Source: Xanthobacter flavus
Lineage (GTDB): Bacteria; Pseudomonadota; Alphaproteobacteria; Rhizobiales; Xanthobacteraceae
NCBI RefSeq assembly: GCF_017875275.1
Contig: NZ_JAGGML010000001.1
Coordinates: 3,927,001 to 3,991,000, forward strand
Reading direction: 5' to 3'
DNA length: 64,000 bases
Shown here: positions 50,739 through 59,505 of the stretch, in pieces
Position numbering within the stretch: the first letter of the stretch is position 1
How the letters are laid out: every line of letters starts with the position of its first letter
Made by a program: the position numbers and the translations under genes
Notes under the pieces: model-generated
What the model saw: only the letters and a program-made list of their open reading frames with translations
The model's database searches: none
Told to the model about the DNA's origin: nothing

Positions 50739-51974
50739 ATGACGACATTTCCCACGCAGCGAAGGGCCTTAATTGGTGCCATTGCCGGCGCCATGGCGCT
50801 GTCGACCTTGGGCCTTGGGGCTGCTTATGCGCAGTCCGCAGAGCCCATCCGCATTGGCCTGATCTATTCGAAGCAGGGTCCCGGCGCAGCCATCGGCCAG
50901 TATCTGCAGCGCGGCAGCGAACTCGCCGTGGAGCAGGCCGGCGGCAAGGTGCTCGGTCGTCCCATTGAGCTGGTGTGGCTCGACGAGCCCAATCCGCAAG
51001 TTTCTCAGCAGAACATGCAGAGGCTGGTCGACGAGAGCAAAGTGGTTGCGGTCGTCGGTGGCAACTATAGCTCGTCGGCGCTGGCGATGATGAGTGTCGC
51101 CAATCGCGAGAAGATCCCGCTGATCCTGACCGGCGCTGCGGCCAGCGAGATCACCGGAAAGAGCTGCAGCCGCTATACATTCCGGACCCAGGCGACCGTG
51201 CCGGTCCAGATGGAAGGCCTGATGCCTTACGTCTCGCAGATCGGCAAGAAGGTGTACTTCATCACGGCGTCCTATGCGTTCGGGCAGGACATTCTCCGCG
51301 CCTCGCGCGCGCTGCTCAAGAAAGTGGGCGCAACTGAAGTTGGCGTCGATGAAGTTCCGATCAATACGGCCGACTACAGCTCCTACATCCTGAAGATCCG
51401 CCAGGCGAAGCCTGATGTCGTCGTCGGCGGCCTCGTGGGCGGCGATTTCTCGAACTTCCTCAAGCAGTGGAACGAGATGGGGATGAAGGACAAGATCCCC
51501 TACGCCGCCATCGCCGTGACCGACACCGATTTCTGGGACGTGGGCGCCCAGGCGTCGACCGGAATCTATGTGAAGCCGTGGTATTACAACAATCCGAAGA
51601 ATACGGCGGCGGAAAAGAAGATGACCGCCGATTTCGAGAAGAAGTATCACGAGCCGCCATCCGACAAGACGTGGTCGGGCTGGATCGGCATGCGTGCCCT
51701 GCTCGAATCGATCGAGGCCGCCAAGTCCACGGATCCGAAGGCGATCGTGACCCAGCTGGAGAAGTGGAAGAACACCGAAGAGGCCTTCCCATTCTTCTTC
51801 CGCGAATGGGATCACCAGATGGTGCGTCCCGCCGTCATCGTCGGCGTCAAGAAGCAAATCACCGACAAGTGGGACTATTTCGACGTTCTGAAGAATACGT
51901 CCGACTCGGCGGCCAGTACCGAGGCGGCGTTCGGCACCAAGGAAGAGGTTGGCTGCAACATGCCGCCTCTCTGA
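50739..51974 (+). CDS. ABC transporter substrate-binding protein, HAAT type
   Basis: A 411-residue periplasmic binding protein. The signal peptide TQRRALIGAIAGAMALSTLG has an RR pair and ends near AYAQS. The mature domain begins IRIGLIYSKQGPGAAIGQYL and has PLILTGAAASEITGKSCSRY and SWYFITASYAFGQDIL-like segments. GGAGGAG lies before the ATG at 50739. It is followed by one permease gene and a three-domain fused permease/ATPase gene. It should import the substrate of the operon. Confidence 0.9.
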   Translation: MTTFPTQRRALIGAIAGAMALSTLGLGAAYAQSAEPIRIGLIYSKQGPGAAIGQYLQRGSELAVEQAGGKVLGRPIELVWLDEPNPQVSQQNMQRLVDESKVVAVVGGNYSSSALAMMSVANREKIPLILTGAAASEITGKSCSRYTFRTQATVPVQMEGLMPYVSQIGKKVYFITASYAFGQDILRASRALLKKVGATEVGVDEVPINTADYSSYILKIRQAKPDVVVGGLVGGDFSNFLKQWNEMGMKDKIPYAAIAVTDTDFWDVGAQASTGIYVKPWYYNNPKNTAAEKKMTADFEKKYHEPPSDKTWSGWIGMRALLESIEAAKSTDPKAIVTQLEKWKNTEEAFPFFFREWDHQMVRPAVIVGVKKQITDKWDYFDVLKNTSDSAASTEAAFGTKEEVGCNMPPL

Positions 51975-52028
51975 GCCGGCAGGTCGCCCGGCGCCCTGTT
52001 TCGTCGCAGCTTCCGAACGGATGGAAAC

Positions 52029-52898
52029 ATGCTTGACACCCTCGTCTCACAGACAGCCAACGGTCTTGTCCTTGGCTTCATCTACGTCCTGATTGCCGTG
52101 GGACTTTCCATCACGTTCGGACTGCTCGGCGTGATCAATTTCGCTCACGGCGCGTTCTTTGCGCTGGGTGCCTACGCGGCCTGGCAATTGTTCCAGCTGT
52201 TCGGCTGGCCGGCGGTGATCTTTGCGCCGCTCCTGGTCGGATTGGTGGGCATGCTCGTGGAGGTGACGATCATCCGTCGCCTCTACGGCAAGGAGCCGTT
52301 GCTGAGCCTGATCGTGACGTTCGCGCTTGCTCTGCTGATCGAAGCGCTGATCCGCTATATCTGGGGGGCGGATGGCAAGCCCTTCAACGCACCGCCGGCC
52401 CTGCTCGGGATCGTCGAGGCCGGGCCGCTGCTGATCACCAAGTATCGTGTCGCCGTGCTCGGCGCCACCATCGCGACCCTGCTCGGCCTTTGGGCCTTTC
52501 TGGCCTGGACGCCCTATGGCCGGGTTCTGCGCGCCGGCAGCCGGGATCCCGAAATGGTGGAACTGCTGGGGATCAATCTGCCGCGCGTTTTGACGGCAGT
52601 GTTCGGCCTCGGCTGCGGGCTGGCGGCCATTGCCGGCGTGCTTGCGGCCCCGCTCTGGACGGTCTCGCCGTCGATGGCGGCGAATGCGGTGATGCCGGCC
52701 TTCGTCGTCGTGGCCATCGGCGGTCTCGGATCGTTTCGTGGCGCGGTCGTGGCCGGCCTCGCCGTCGGCATCGTCACGTCACTGACGATCCAGTTCAAGC
52801 CCGAGGCTGCCGCAGCTTCGATGTACGTCCTGATGTTTGCAATCATGCTGCTTCGGCCGCGCGGCCTGTTCGGCGAGCGCTGGGAGCGATTCGAATGA
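52029..52898 (+). CDS. ABC transporter permease, LivH type
   Basis: A 289-residue inner-membrane permease. SQTANGLVLGFIYVLIAVGL and LGVINFAHGAFFALGAYAAW are the LivH signature; LRAGSRDPEMVELLGINLPR is the coupling loop; the last segment is LYVLMFAIMLLRPRGLFGER-like. About eight hydrophobic segments are seen. The gene lies 54 bases after the binding protein and overlaps the fused gene by 4 bases (ATGA). Confidence 0.92.
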   Translation: MLDTLVSQTANGLVLGFIYVLIAVGLSITFGLLGVINFAHGAFFALGAYAAWQLFQLFGWPAVIFAPLLVGLVGMLVEVTIIRRLYGKEPLLSLIVTFALALLIEALIRYIWGADGKPFNAPPALLGIVEAGPLLITKYRVAVLGATIATLLGLWAFLAWTPYGRVLRAGSRDPEMVELLGINLPRVLTAVFGLGCGLAAIAGVLAAPLWTVSPSMAANAVMPAFVVVAIGGLGSFRGAVVAGLAVGIVTSLTIQFKPEAAAASMYVLMFAIMLLRPRGLFGERWERFE

Positions 52899-55462
52899 CA
52901 AATGGTCGCTCAATTCTGTACCGCCTCTGGGACCACCCCATCTTCATCATGTCGGTGGTGCTGATCGCGGCGACGGGCATCGCGCTCGCCACGGGCATGC
53001 CGATCCATCGCATCACCCAGATCGCCATCTACACGCTCTATGCCGGCGGTGTGAACTTCCTGATCGGCTATGTCGGACTTGTCCCGTTCGGCGCCTCCTT
53101 CTTCTTTGGCTGCGCCAGTTACGCCCTTGCCATCGGCAGCGGCATGCTCGGCGGCAACGAGATCACCGGCATCATCATCGCCGCGCTGTTCTCGCTGCTT
53201 CTGGCCCTGATTGTCGGTGCCATCATCCTGCGGCGGCGCGGCCTTTATTTCTCGTTGCTGACGCTCGCCTGCTCGCAGATCGCTTTCGAAATCGCGTTCA
53301 AATGGACCAGCGTGACTGGCGGCGAGAACGGCCTGCAGAATGTCGAGCGGCCGCTGTTCGGTTCGGCGGTGTCGTTCCACATCTTCGCGCTGGTCACGGT
53401 TCTGGGAAGTTGCTGGGTCATGTGGCGCCTGGCTCACGCACCGTTCGGACGGTTGATGCAGGCGATCCGAGACAATGAACAGCGCGTATCGAGCCTCGGC
53501 TTCGACACCTACCGCACGAAGCTGATCGCGCTCATCGTCGCGGGCGGCGTCATCGGCGTGGCGGGTGGCCTCATGTCGCTGCTGCTGCAAGGCGTCTATG
53601 CCAACAATCTGAGCTGGCAGCATGCCGGCGACCCGGTGCTGATGGCGGCGCTGGGCGGCGTGCACCACTTCCTGGGCCCGCTGTGGGGCGCCATCATCTT
53701 CATCACGCTTGAAGACCGCCTCAGCGCGTTCACTGAAAACTGGTGGCTGCTCTTCGCCCCCATCATCATCGCCTTTGCCCTGCTGTCCCATGAAGGCGTG
53801 CAAGGCATCTTCCAGCGCCTGATCGGGCGCAGCCGCTGGACGCTGACGCGGTCGGTGATCCCGCCCCGTCCGTCGAAGATTGCGCCGCTCACATCGGCCC
53901 AGGCGGTCGTTTCGGACTCTTCGGCGCCAATTCTCCTGATCCAGAACGTGTCGAAGCGCTTCGGCTCGATCGTCACCCAAGAGTCAGTCTCGCTGGAGGT
54001 GAGCCGGATCGGCCTGCACAGCCTGATCGGTCCCAACGGCGCTGGCAAGACGACCTTGTTCAATCTCCTCACCGGCGTTCACAAGATCGATGCCGGCGCC
54101 ATCCTGTTCGAAGGCGAGCCGATCCAGCATCTGGCGCCGCACAAGCGGGCGCGGCTCGGCATGTCGCGTTCGTTCCAGATCCTGAGCGTATTTCCCAACC
54201 TCACGACCTTTGAGAACGTGCGTATCGCGGTGCAGGCCGCGCAGCGCCAGTGGGGCGGCTACTGGAATGACGCCTATGACAACGAAGCCGCAAACGCGAA
54301 AGTGTGGTCGCTGCTCGATGCCGTGGGCCTCGCGGACCGGGCGGGAGAGACGTGCGCATCGCTCGCGCACGGCGAAAAGCGCCTGCTGGAAATCGCTGTG
54401 TCGCTCGCGACGGAAGCCAAGCTTCTGTTGCTCGACGAACCGCTGGCCGGCCTTGCCGAGTCCGATCGCAAGGTCGTCAGCCGCCTGATCCAGCGCCTCG
54501 CGAAGTCCTACGCGGTGCTGCTCATCGAGCACGACATCGACCGCGTCCTGTCCATGTCGGACCGCATCACCGTGCTGCATCAGGGCCGATTGATCGCCGA
54601 TGGCAAGCCGTCCGAGGTGGCCGGGCATCCGGAGGTGATCGCAGCCTACCTGGGCAGTGCCCATGGCAAGGCACTGCCGCCACCGCGGGCCGCCGCGGAT
54701 CGTCCGGTCCCCACGTCCCCTGCGTCCGCGGCTCCGCTGCTCAAGGTCGAAGGCATTTTCGCCGGCTATGGCGGAGGCACCGTCCTCGATGGTCTGGATC
54801 TCGTGGTCCAGCCGGGAGAAGTCGTCGCCCTGCTGGGTCGCAACGGCGTCGGCAAGACCACGTCGCTGCGGGCGATCACCGGCGTGCTGCCGCTGGCCGC
54901 GGGGCGGATCACCTTCGACGGCAAGGAGATCAGCGGGCTGCGCCCCGACGAAATCAATCGCCTGGGCATATCGCTGGTGCCCGAAGGCCGTCGCTTGTTC
55001 CCCAACCTGACGGTCGAGGAGAATCTCAAGCTGGCGGCGCGGCGCGGCGGCGCTTCACAGGAGGAAATCTGCGATCTGTTCCCGAAATTGCGGGGGCTGA
55101 TGCGGCAACGGGCCGAAAACCTCTCCGGGGGCGAACGCCAGATGGTCGCGATTTCGCGCGCACTCATGGTGCCGAGCCGTCTGATCCTGCTCGATGAGCC
55201 GTTCGAAGGCCTCGCGCCCGCCGTCGTGCAGGAGGTCCGTGAGGCTGTCGCCAAGCTCACCCGGAAGGCCAGCCTCGTGATCGTCGAACATCACGCCGAG
55301 AGCGTTCTGGCGATGGCTGATCGGGCCTACGTGCTGGTCAGCGGCAAGGTGGCGTTCAGCGGCGATGCCGAAACGCTGGCGGGCGATATCGCGCTGCAGG
55401 AGCGGCTGCTGGGCATCACCAAGGTCGCCGATCTGGCTCCAACCGAATTGCGGGCGGTCTGA
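52895..55462 (+). CDS. Fused LivM permease-LivG ATPase-LivF ATPase
   Basis: An 855-residue single chain with three parts. Residues 1-320 are a LivM-type permease (NFLIGYVGLVPFGASFFFGC; coupling loop GRLMQAIRDNEQRVSSLGFD). Residues 345-590 are a LivG-type ATPase with Walker A GPNGAGKTTLFNLLTG near 379, signature SLAHGEKRLLEIAVSLA and Walker B LLLLDEPLAGLAES. Residues 620-855 are a LivF-type ATPase with Walker A GRNGVGKTTSLRAITG near 649, signature LSGGERQMVAISRALM and Walker B LILLDEPFEGLAP. The start at 52895 overlaps the LivH stop. No stop codon or frameshift is seen across the joints, so the three normally separate proteins are made as one. It replaces the genes seen as separate in the transporter at 27172-29545. 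Confidence 0.93.
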   Translation: MTNGRSILYRLWDHPIFIMSVVLIAATGIALATGMPIHRITQIAIYTLYAGGVNFLIGYVGLVPFGASFFFGCASYALAIGSGMLGGNEITGIIIAALFSLLLALIVGAIILRRRGLYFSLLTLACSQIAFEIAFKWTSVTGGENGLQNVERPLFGSAVSFHIFALVTVLGSCWVMWRLAHAPFGRLMQAIRDNEQRVSSLGFDTYRTKLIALIVAGGVIGVAGGLMSLLLQGVYANNLSWQHAGDPVLMAALGGVHHFLGPLWGAIIFITLEDRLSAFTENWWLLFAPIIIAFALLSHEGVQGIFQRLIGRSRWTLTRSVIPPRPSKIAPLTSAQAVVSDSSAPILLIQNVSKRFGSIVTQESVSLEVSRIGLHSLIGPNGAGKTTLFNLLTGVHKIDAGAILFEGEPIQHLAPHKRARLGMSRSFQILSVFPNLTTFENVRIAVQAAQRQWGGYWNDAYDNEAANAKVWSLLDAVGLADRAGETCASLAHGEKRLLEIAVSLATEAKLLLLDEPLAGLAESDRKVVSRLIQRLAKSYAVLLIEHDIDRVLSMSDRITVLHQGRLIADGKPSEVAGHPEVIAAYLGSAHGKALPPPRAAADRPVPTSPASAAPLLKVEGIFAGYGGGTVLDGLDLVVQPGEVVALLGRNGVGKTTSLRAITGVLPLAAGRITFDGKEISGLRPDEINRLGISLVPEGRRLFPNLTVEENLKLAARRGGASQEEICDLFPKLRGLMRQRAENLSGGERQMVAISRALMVPSRLILLDEPFEGLAPAVVQEVREAVAKLTRKASLVIVEHHAESVLAMADRAYVLVSGKVAFSGDAETLAGDIALQERLLGITKVADLAPTELRAV

Positions 55463-56298
55463 TGGCGCGCGACATCGGCATCAACACCTACGGCTATATC
55501 TGGTCTACCCCGGCGGCCGCGTGCGTGCGCCGTCTGGGACGGCTCGGCTATCGCCAGATCGAGTTCCTGCTGCAGCCCCCGCATCTGTCGTTCGACGATT
55601 TCGGACCAGCCGCGCGGCGCGAGCTGCGTGCGATTCTGCAGGATGCAGGCGCCTACAAGACCGCGATCAACCTGCCGAGCCTCGACCACAACCTCGCCAG
55701 CCCGTTCGCGCGCGTGCGGGCCGCGTCGGTGAAAATGTTCGAGGACACCATCGATCTTGCCGCCGATATCGGTGCCGGGACGGTGGTGGTGGTGCCGGGG
55801 CGGATGAGCCCGCTGTTTCCGCCGAGCGTCGCCGACCGCACCGGCTGGGTCGGCGATGGCATAGGCAAGCTGTTGCCCCATGCCGAGGACCGTGGCGTCG
55901 GCCTCGCGATTGAGAACGTGCCGTTTGCCGCCTTTCCGGATGCGGCTGCGTTGGAGCGGTTTGTGCGCGGATACACCTCGCCGGCGATCGGGGTGTGCTA
56001 CGACGCGGCCAACGCGCATTTCATCGGGGAAGACCCAGCCGCCGGCATCCGGCAACTCGCCGATCTGCTGCGGATCGTGCATTTGTCCGATACCGGGCAG
56101 GACAAATGGCGTCATGACCCGATCGGCACGGGGACCGTGCCGTTTGCCGAGGTCGCCAAGGCGCTCGACGCGGTCGGCTTCGAGGGCGCCACCACCCTGG
56201 AGATCATCGGCCAGGATCCCGATGCCGCCATCCTGAGCAGCCATCGCGCGCTGGAGCCCCTCGGCTTCGTGCCGTGCACGGCCGGAGTTGTCCCATGA
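55462..56298 (+). CDS. Sugar phosphate isomerase/epimerase family TIM-barrel protein
   Basis: A 278-residue AP-endonuclease-2-type TIM barrel. The start MARDIGINTYGYIWSTPAAA is typical; Glu and Asp/His metal ligands lie in GLAIENVPFAAFPD, GVCYDAANAHFIG and RIVHLSDTGQDKWRHDPIG. Proteins of this family include inosose isomerase (IolI), inosose dehydratase (IolE), hydroxypyruvate isomerase and epimerases. Its ATG overlaps the fused transporter stop by one base (TGATG), so it is cotranslated. Substrate unknown; the IolD-like enzyme upstream hints at a polyol or keto-sugar. Confidence 0.87.
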   Translation: MARDIGINTYGYIWSTPAAACVRRLGRLGYRQIEFLLQPPHLSFDDFGPAARRELRAILQDAGAYKTAINLPSLDHNLASPFARVRAASVKMFEDTIDLAADIGAGTVVVVPGRMSPLFPPSVADRTGWVGDGIGKLLPHAEDRGVGLAIENVPFAAFPDAAALERFVRGYTSPAIGVCYDAANAHFIGEDPAAGIRQLADLLRIVHLSDTGQDKWRHDPIGTGTVPFAEVAKALDAVGFEGATTLEIIGQDPDAAILSSHRALEPLGFVPCTAGVVP

Positions 56299-57209
56299 GC
56301 ACCATTCTCGTCACCGGGGCCGCCGGATTGCTGGGGCGGTTCGTCGTGCGCGAACTGATGGCGCATGGCCATCATGTGCGGGGTCTCGATCGGCGCGCCG
56401 GCGATGCCCATATCGACTGGCACGTGGGCGATGTGACATCGCCCGAACTGGTGCAGCGCGCCATGGCCGGAGCCGATGGCGTCCTGCACCTGGCGGCTAT
56501 ACCGAATATCTGGTCGGGTGACGGCCAGACCATCATGCGCGTCAACCTGCTCGGCACATATACCGTGCTCGACGCGGCGGAAGCGGCAGGCGTCGGGCGC
56601 GTGGTTTTCTGCTCAAGCGATTCCGTGGCAGGCTATACGGTGCGCGAGGGCCGGATGCTGGCGCCGCATTATGCGCCGCTCGATCTCGATCATCCGCTCC
56701 TCGCAACCGATCCCTATGCCATCAGCAAGGTGGCCGGAGAAGACCTCGTTCGCGCCTACGCGCTACGCGGCCTCTCGGCGGTGGCGCTGCGCACCGTTTT
56801 CGTCGCCTATCCCGAAATGGCGGGCGAGATCGTGGCGCGGGCCAGGGATCCGGATCGCTACCGCGGCCCGATGGTGGGAGGCCCGTCATCGGCCGGCGGC
56901 GGCCCGTTGCATCACCACATCGACCCGCGCGATCTCGCCCGTGCCTTCCGGCTCGCCTTCGAACTTCAGATGGAGCCGGGCGCGTTCGAGCGCTTCTACC
57001 TGTCGGCGCAGGTGACGCTGTCGCCCGAGCCGACCCTAGACCGGCTGCGCCGGCTGCATGGCGGAGCCGTCGAAATTCGCGATCGGGACCTCTACGTCCG
57101 GCAACCCTTCGCGCCGCTTTATGACCTGTCCCACGCGGCCGAAGGTCTGGGCTTCGTCGCCGAACATGACCAGCGCCACCTGCTTGCCGGCCTCCCAGCA
57201 TTCTCTTGA
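56295..57209 (+). CDS. NAD-dependent epimerase/dehydratase (extended SDR)
   Basis: A 304-residue extended SDR. The NAD motif VTGAAGLLGRFVVRELMAHG, the serine in VVFCSSDSVAGY and the Tyr/Lys pair in DPYAISKVAGEDL are in place. GPLHHHIDPRDLARAFRLAF is in the substrate domain. It shares its start with the isomerase stop (ATGA). Relatives are sugar-nucleotide epimerases, uronate dehydrogenases and small-acid reductases. With a second, similar protein two genes on, it may act on the two stereoisomers of one compound. Confidence 0.87.
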   Translation: MSTILVTGAAGLLGRFVVRELMAHGHHVRGLDRRAGDAHIDWHVGDVTSPELVQRAMAGADGVLHLAAIPNIWSGDGQTIMRVNLLGTYTVLDAAEAAGVGRVVFCSSDSVAGYTVREGRMLAPHYAPLDLDHPLLATDPYAISKVAGEDLVRAYALRGLSAVALRTVFVAYPEMAGEIVARARDPDRYRGPMVGGPSSAGGGPLHHHIDPRDLARAFRLAFELQMEPGAFERFYLSAQVTLSPEPTLDRLRRLHGGAVEIRDRDLYVRQPFAPLYDLSHAAEGLGFVAEHDQRHLLAGLPAFS

Positions 57210-57219
57210 GGAGTTATCA

Positions 57220-57642
57220 ATGACCTTCGTCTCTCCCGAACCGAACGCCTTCGCCGATGCCGGCGAAAAGAAATATGCGGTCACCCGGAATCTCGCCGAA
57301 CTGCTCTGGATCCAATATCCGGGGCACTTCAATCAGGCGCTCTCGAAGGCGATCGTGACGCCCGAGACCGTCGGCAGCCGGTTCTTCGACCATCGCATCT
57401 CGTGCTACGAGCCCGGTGCCCATGTGGAAAGTCATTCGCACAAGGTCCAGGAGCAGATCTATCACGTGCTGAGCGGCGAAGGCATTCTGACCGTCGACGG
57501 CGAGCGCCGCCTCGTGCGCGCCAATGACGTGACCTACATTCCGCCCGGTGTCGTGCATGAGTTCCACTGCACCGGAACCGATACACTGACATTCCTCGTG
57601 ATCACCTCGCCGCCGACGGACGACGAGCCGCAGCCGCGGTGA
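57220..57642 (+). CDS. Cupin domain protein
   Basis: A 140-residue single-cupin protein. Motif 1 is GAHVESHSHKVQEQIYHVLS (His, His, Glu ligands) and motif 2 is IPPGVVHEFHC (His), which together bind one metal. The first 50 residues are less conserved. GAGGAG lies close before the ATG. Between two epimerase genes it could be an isomerase, a dioxygenase or a sugar-binding protein; no reaction can be picked from the sequence. Confidence 0.85.
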   Translation: MTFVSPEPNAFADAGEKKYAVTRNLAELLWIQYPGHFNQALSKAIVTPETVGSRFFDHRISCYEPGAHVESHSHKVQEQIYHVLSGEGILTVDGERRLVRANDVTYIPPGVVHEFHCTGTDTLTFLVITSPPTDDEPQPR

Positions 57643-57654
57643 CGGGGGGGCACC

Positions 57655-58623
57655 ATGGCAAAGAAAATTCTCGTCACCGGCGCCAGCGGCTGGCTCGGCA
57701 GCGCCATCGTGGAGGCGCTGCTGAAGCGGGGCGATGCGGTCGTTGCGACCGATATCGCGGTGTCGCCCGCGATCGCCGCGCTCGCGGCGCACCAGCCGCA
57801 GCTGGCGACTGCGATCGCCGATCTGGGCGAGTGGCATCAGGTGATGCGCTTGTTCGAGACCTATCGACCCGATGCGGTGATCCACGCCGCCGCGATCGTC
57901 GGCGTGGTCCAGGCGGCGGACATTCCGATCAAAGCCCAGCGCGTCAACGTGGAGGGCTCCATCAACCTGTTCGAGGCCATGCGCCTCGGCGGCGTGAAGC
58001 GGGTCATCCATATCAGCACCGAGGAGACCTACGGCGATTTCCGCGCGCCCGTGATCGACGAGGATCATCCGCAGACGCCCCTCAGCGTCTACGGCCTCAC
58101 CAAACTTGCCGCCGAACATTACGGCCGGGTCTATTCCCGCGAGCACGGCCTCGAATGCATCAATGTGCGGACCTGCTGGGTCTACGGCCCGCATCTGCCG
58201 CGCTTGCGGATGCCGCGGACGTTCGTCGAGGCGGCCCTGCGCGGGGAACCCTTCCACCAGGCCGATGGCGGGACCTTCGCGGTCGATCAGGTCTATATCG
58301 ACGACACGGTCGCCGGCGCGTTGCTGGCGCTCGACAAGCCCAAGCACACCTATGACGCCTACAATATCGCGACCGGCGTCTCTCCCACGCTGCGTGACAC
58401 CGCAGAGGCGGTCAACCGGGCCGTTCCAGGGGCAAGGATCACGGTCGGCGACAATGGCCCGTATCACCACGGCGGCCGGATCTTGAGCGCGCTGAAAGGC
58501 GCCCTCGATATCAGCCGGGCGAGGACCGAGCTTGGCTATGCGCCACGCTACGATCTTCAAAGCGGCATCGAGGCAACCATCGTGGCGACGCGGGAACGAA
58601 TGGCCGGTCCACCGTCCTCCTGA
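57655..58623 (+). CDS. NAD-dependent epimerase/dehydratase (extended SDR)
   Basis: A 322-residue extended SDR with VTGASGWLGSAIVEALLKRG, IHISTEETYGDF and the catalytic YGLTKLAAEHYGR. RVNVEGSINLFEAM and VDQVYIDDTVAGALLAL are standard for the family. It resembles the protein at 56295-57209 but is clearly distinct. It follows the cupin gene by 12 bases. Its stop lies inside a perfect 10-base-stem hairpin, which may reduce transcription of the following genes. Confidence 0.88.
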   Translation: MAKKILVTGASGWLGSAIVEALLKRGDAVVATDIAVSPAIAALAAHQPQLATAIADLGEWHQVMRLFETYRPDAVIHAAAIVGVVQAADIPIKAQRVNVEGSINLFEAMRLGGVKRVIHISTEETYGDFRAPVIDEDHPQTPLSVYGLTKLAAEHYGRVYSREHGLECINVRTCWVYGPHLPRLRMPRTFVEAALRGEPFHQADGGTFAVDQVYIDDTVAGALLALDKPKHTYDAYNIATGVSPTLRDTAEAVNRAVPGARITVGDNGPYHHGGRILSALKGALDISRARTELGYAPRYDLQSGIEATIVATRERMAGPPSS

Positions 58624-58641
58624 CGGGACAGCCCGTCAGGA
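58618..58641 (+). terminator. Perfect stem-loop over the epimerase stop codon
   Basis: TCCTGACGGG-ACAG-CCCGTCAGGA is a perfect 10-base stem with a 4-base loop. It contains the stop codon of the second epimerase (58621-58623). No T tract follows. It may stabilise the 3' end of the upstream mRNA or partly terminate transcription before the 170-base gap to the SDR gene. Confidence 0.5.
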
Positions 58642-58794
58642 TCGCTCTGCCGCCTGCGCCTGTGCGCAATGCCATCGCGCGCGATCCGGCGGATCAAAGA
58701 GGGGGGAGGCGGGCGGCGCACGACGGATGGGGTTTGATCTGTCGCGCTCGAACCGCCGGTGTCCTCCCCATCCCCTTATCTAGAGGACCATCTT

Positions 58795-59505
58795 ATGACG
58801 ATGTCATCTCCCGTAGTGCTCATTTTCGGCGGTTCGCGCGGCATCGGTGCCGCCTGCGTCAAGGCTTTTTCCGACGCCGGCTGGCAGGTCGCCTCGACCT
58901 ATTCGACCCAAGCCTCCGCCCCGGCCTCCGGCAAGAGCTATCAGGCCGACATCCGCGATGCGGCGTCGGTGGCCAAGGTGTTCGATGAGGTCGAAGCCGA
59001 TTTCGGCGCCGCGCCGCAGGCTGTCATCGCCAATGCCGGCGTCAACGTGCCCGGCGCGCCGATGGTGAGCTTCAGTCCGGACCACTTCCGCCAGCTGCTC
59101 GACGTCAATGTCGTCGGCGCGTTCAACGTGCTCGCCGAATCCGCGCGCCGGGTGAAGGACGGCGGCGCGATCGTGGCCGTCACGACGTCGCTGGTACGCC
59201 ACGCCGTTCCCGGCACCGGCCCATATGCGGCGACCAAGGCCGCCGTGGAAAGCCTGGTGCGCGCGATGGCGAAGGAACTGTCAGGCCGTGGCGTGCGCGT
59301 CAACGCCGTGGCTCCGGGGCCGGTGGACACCGACCTCTTCAACGCGGGCAAGACCGACGAAGCCAAGCAACGCATGGCCGGCTTCAGTCCATTCAACCGT
59401 ATCGGCCGTCCGGAAGAGATTGCGGAGGTCGTGCGCTTCCTCGCCTCCGAGCAGGCATCCTGGGTGCAGGGCCAGATCGTGCAGCCGAATGGCGGAATGG
59501 TATGA
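58795..59505 (+). CDS. Short-chain dehydrogenase/reductase
   Basis: A 236-residue classical SDR. The NAD(P) motif is IFGGSRGIGAACVKAFSDAG, the NAG motif is VIANAGVNVPG, the catalytic Ser is in VAVTTSLVRHAVPG and the Tyr/Lys pair is GPYAATKAAVESL. VAPGPVDTDLF is also typical. GAGGA lies about 8 bases before the ATG. Its stop overlaps the flavoprotein start. The gene probably oxidises an alcohol group in the pathway. Confidence 0.92.
   Translation: MTMSSPVVLIFGGSRGIGAACVKAFSDAGWQVASTYSTQASAPASGKSYQADIRDAASVAKVFDEVEADFGAAPQAVIANAGVNVPGAPMVSFSPDHFRQLLDVNVVGAFNVLAESARRVKDGGAIVAVTTSLVRHAVPGTGPYAATKAAVESLVRAMAKELSGRGVRVNAVAPGPVDTDLFNAGKTDEAKQRMAGFSPFNRIGRPEEIAEVVRFLASEQASWVQGQIVQPNGGMV

Noticed and set aside
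48863-50794. 643-codon minus-strand open frame opposite the ThDP enzyme
   Set aside because: Antisense shadow of a gene with an unambiguous ThDP motif and conserved domains.
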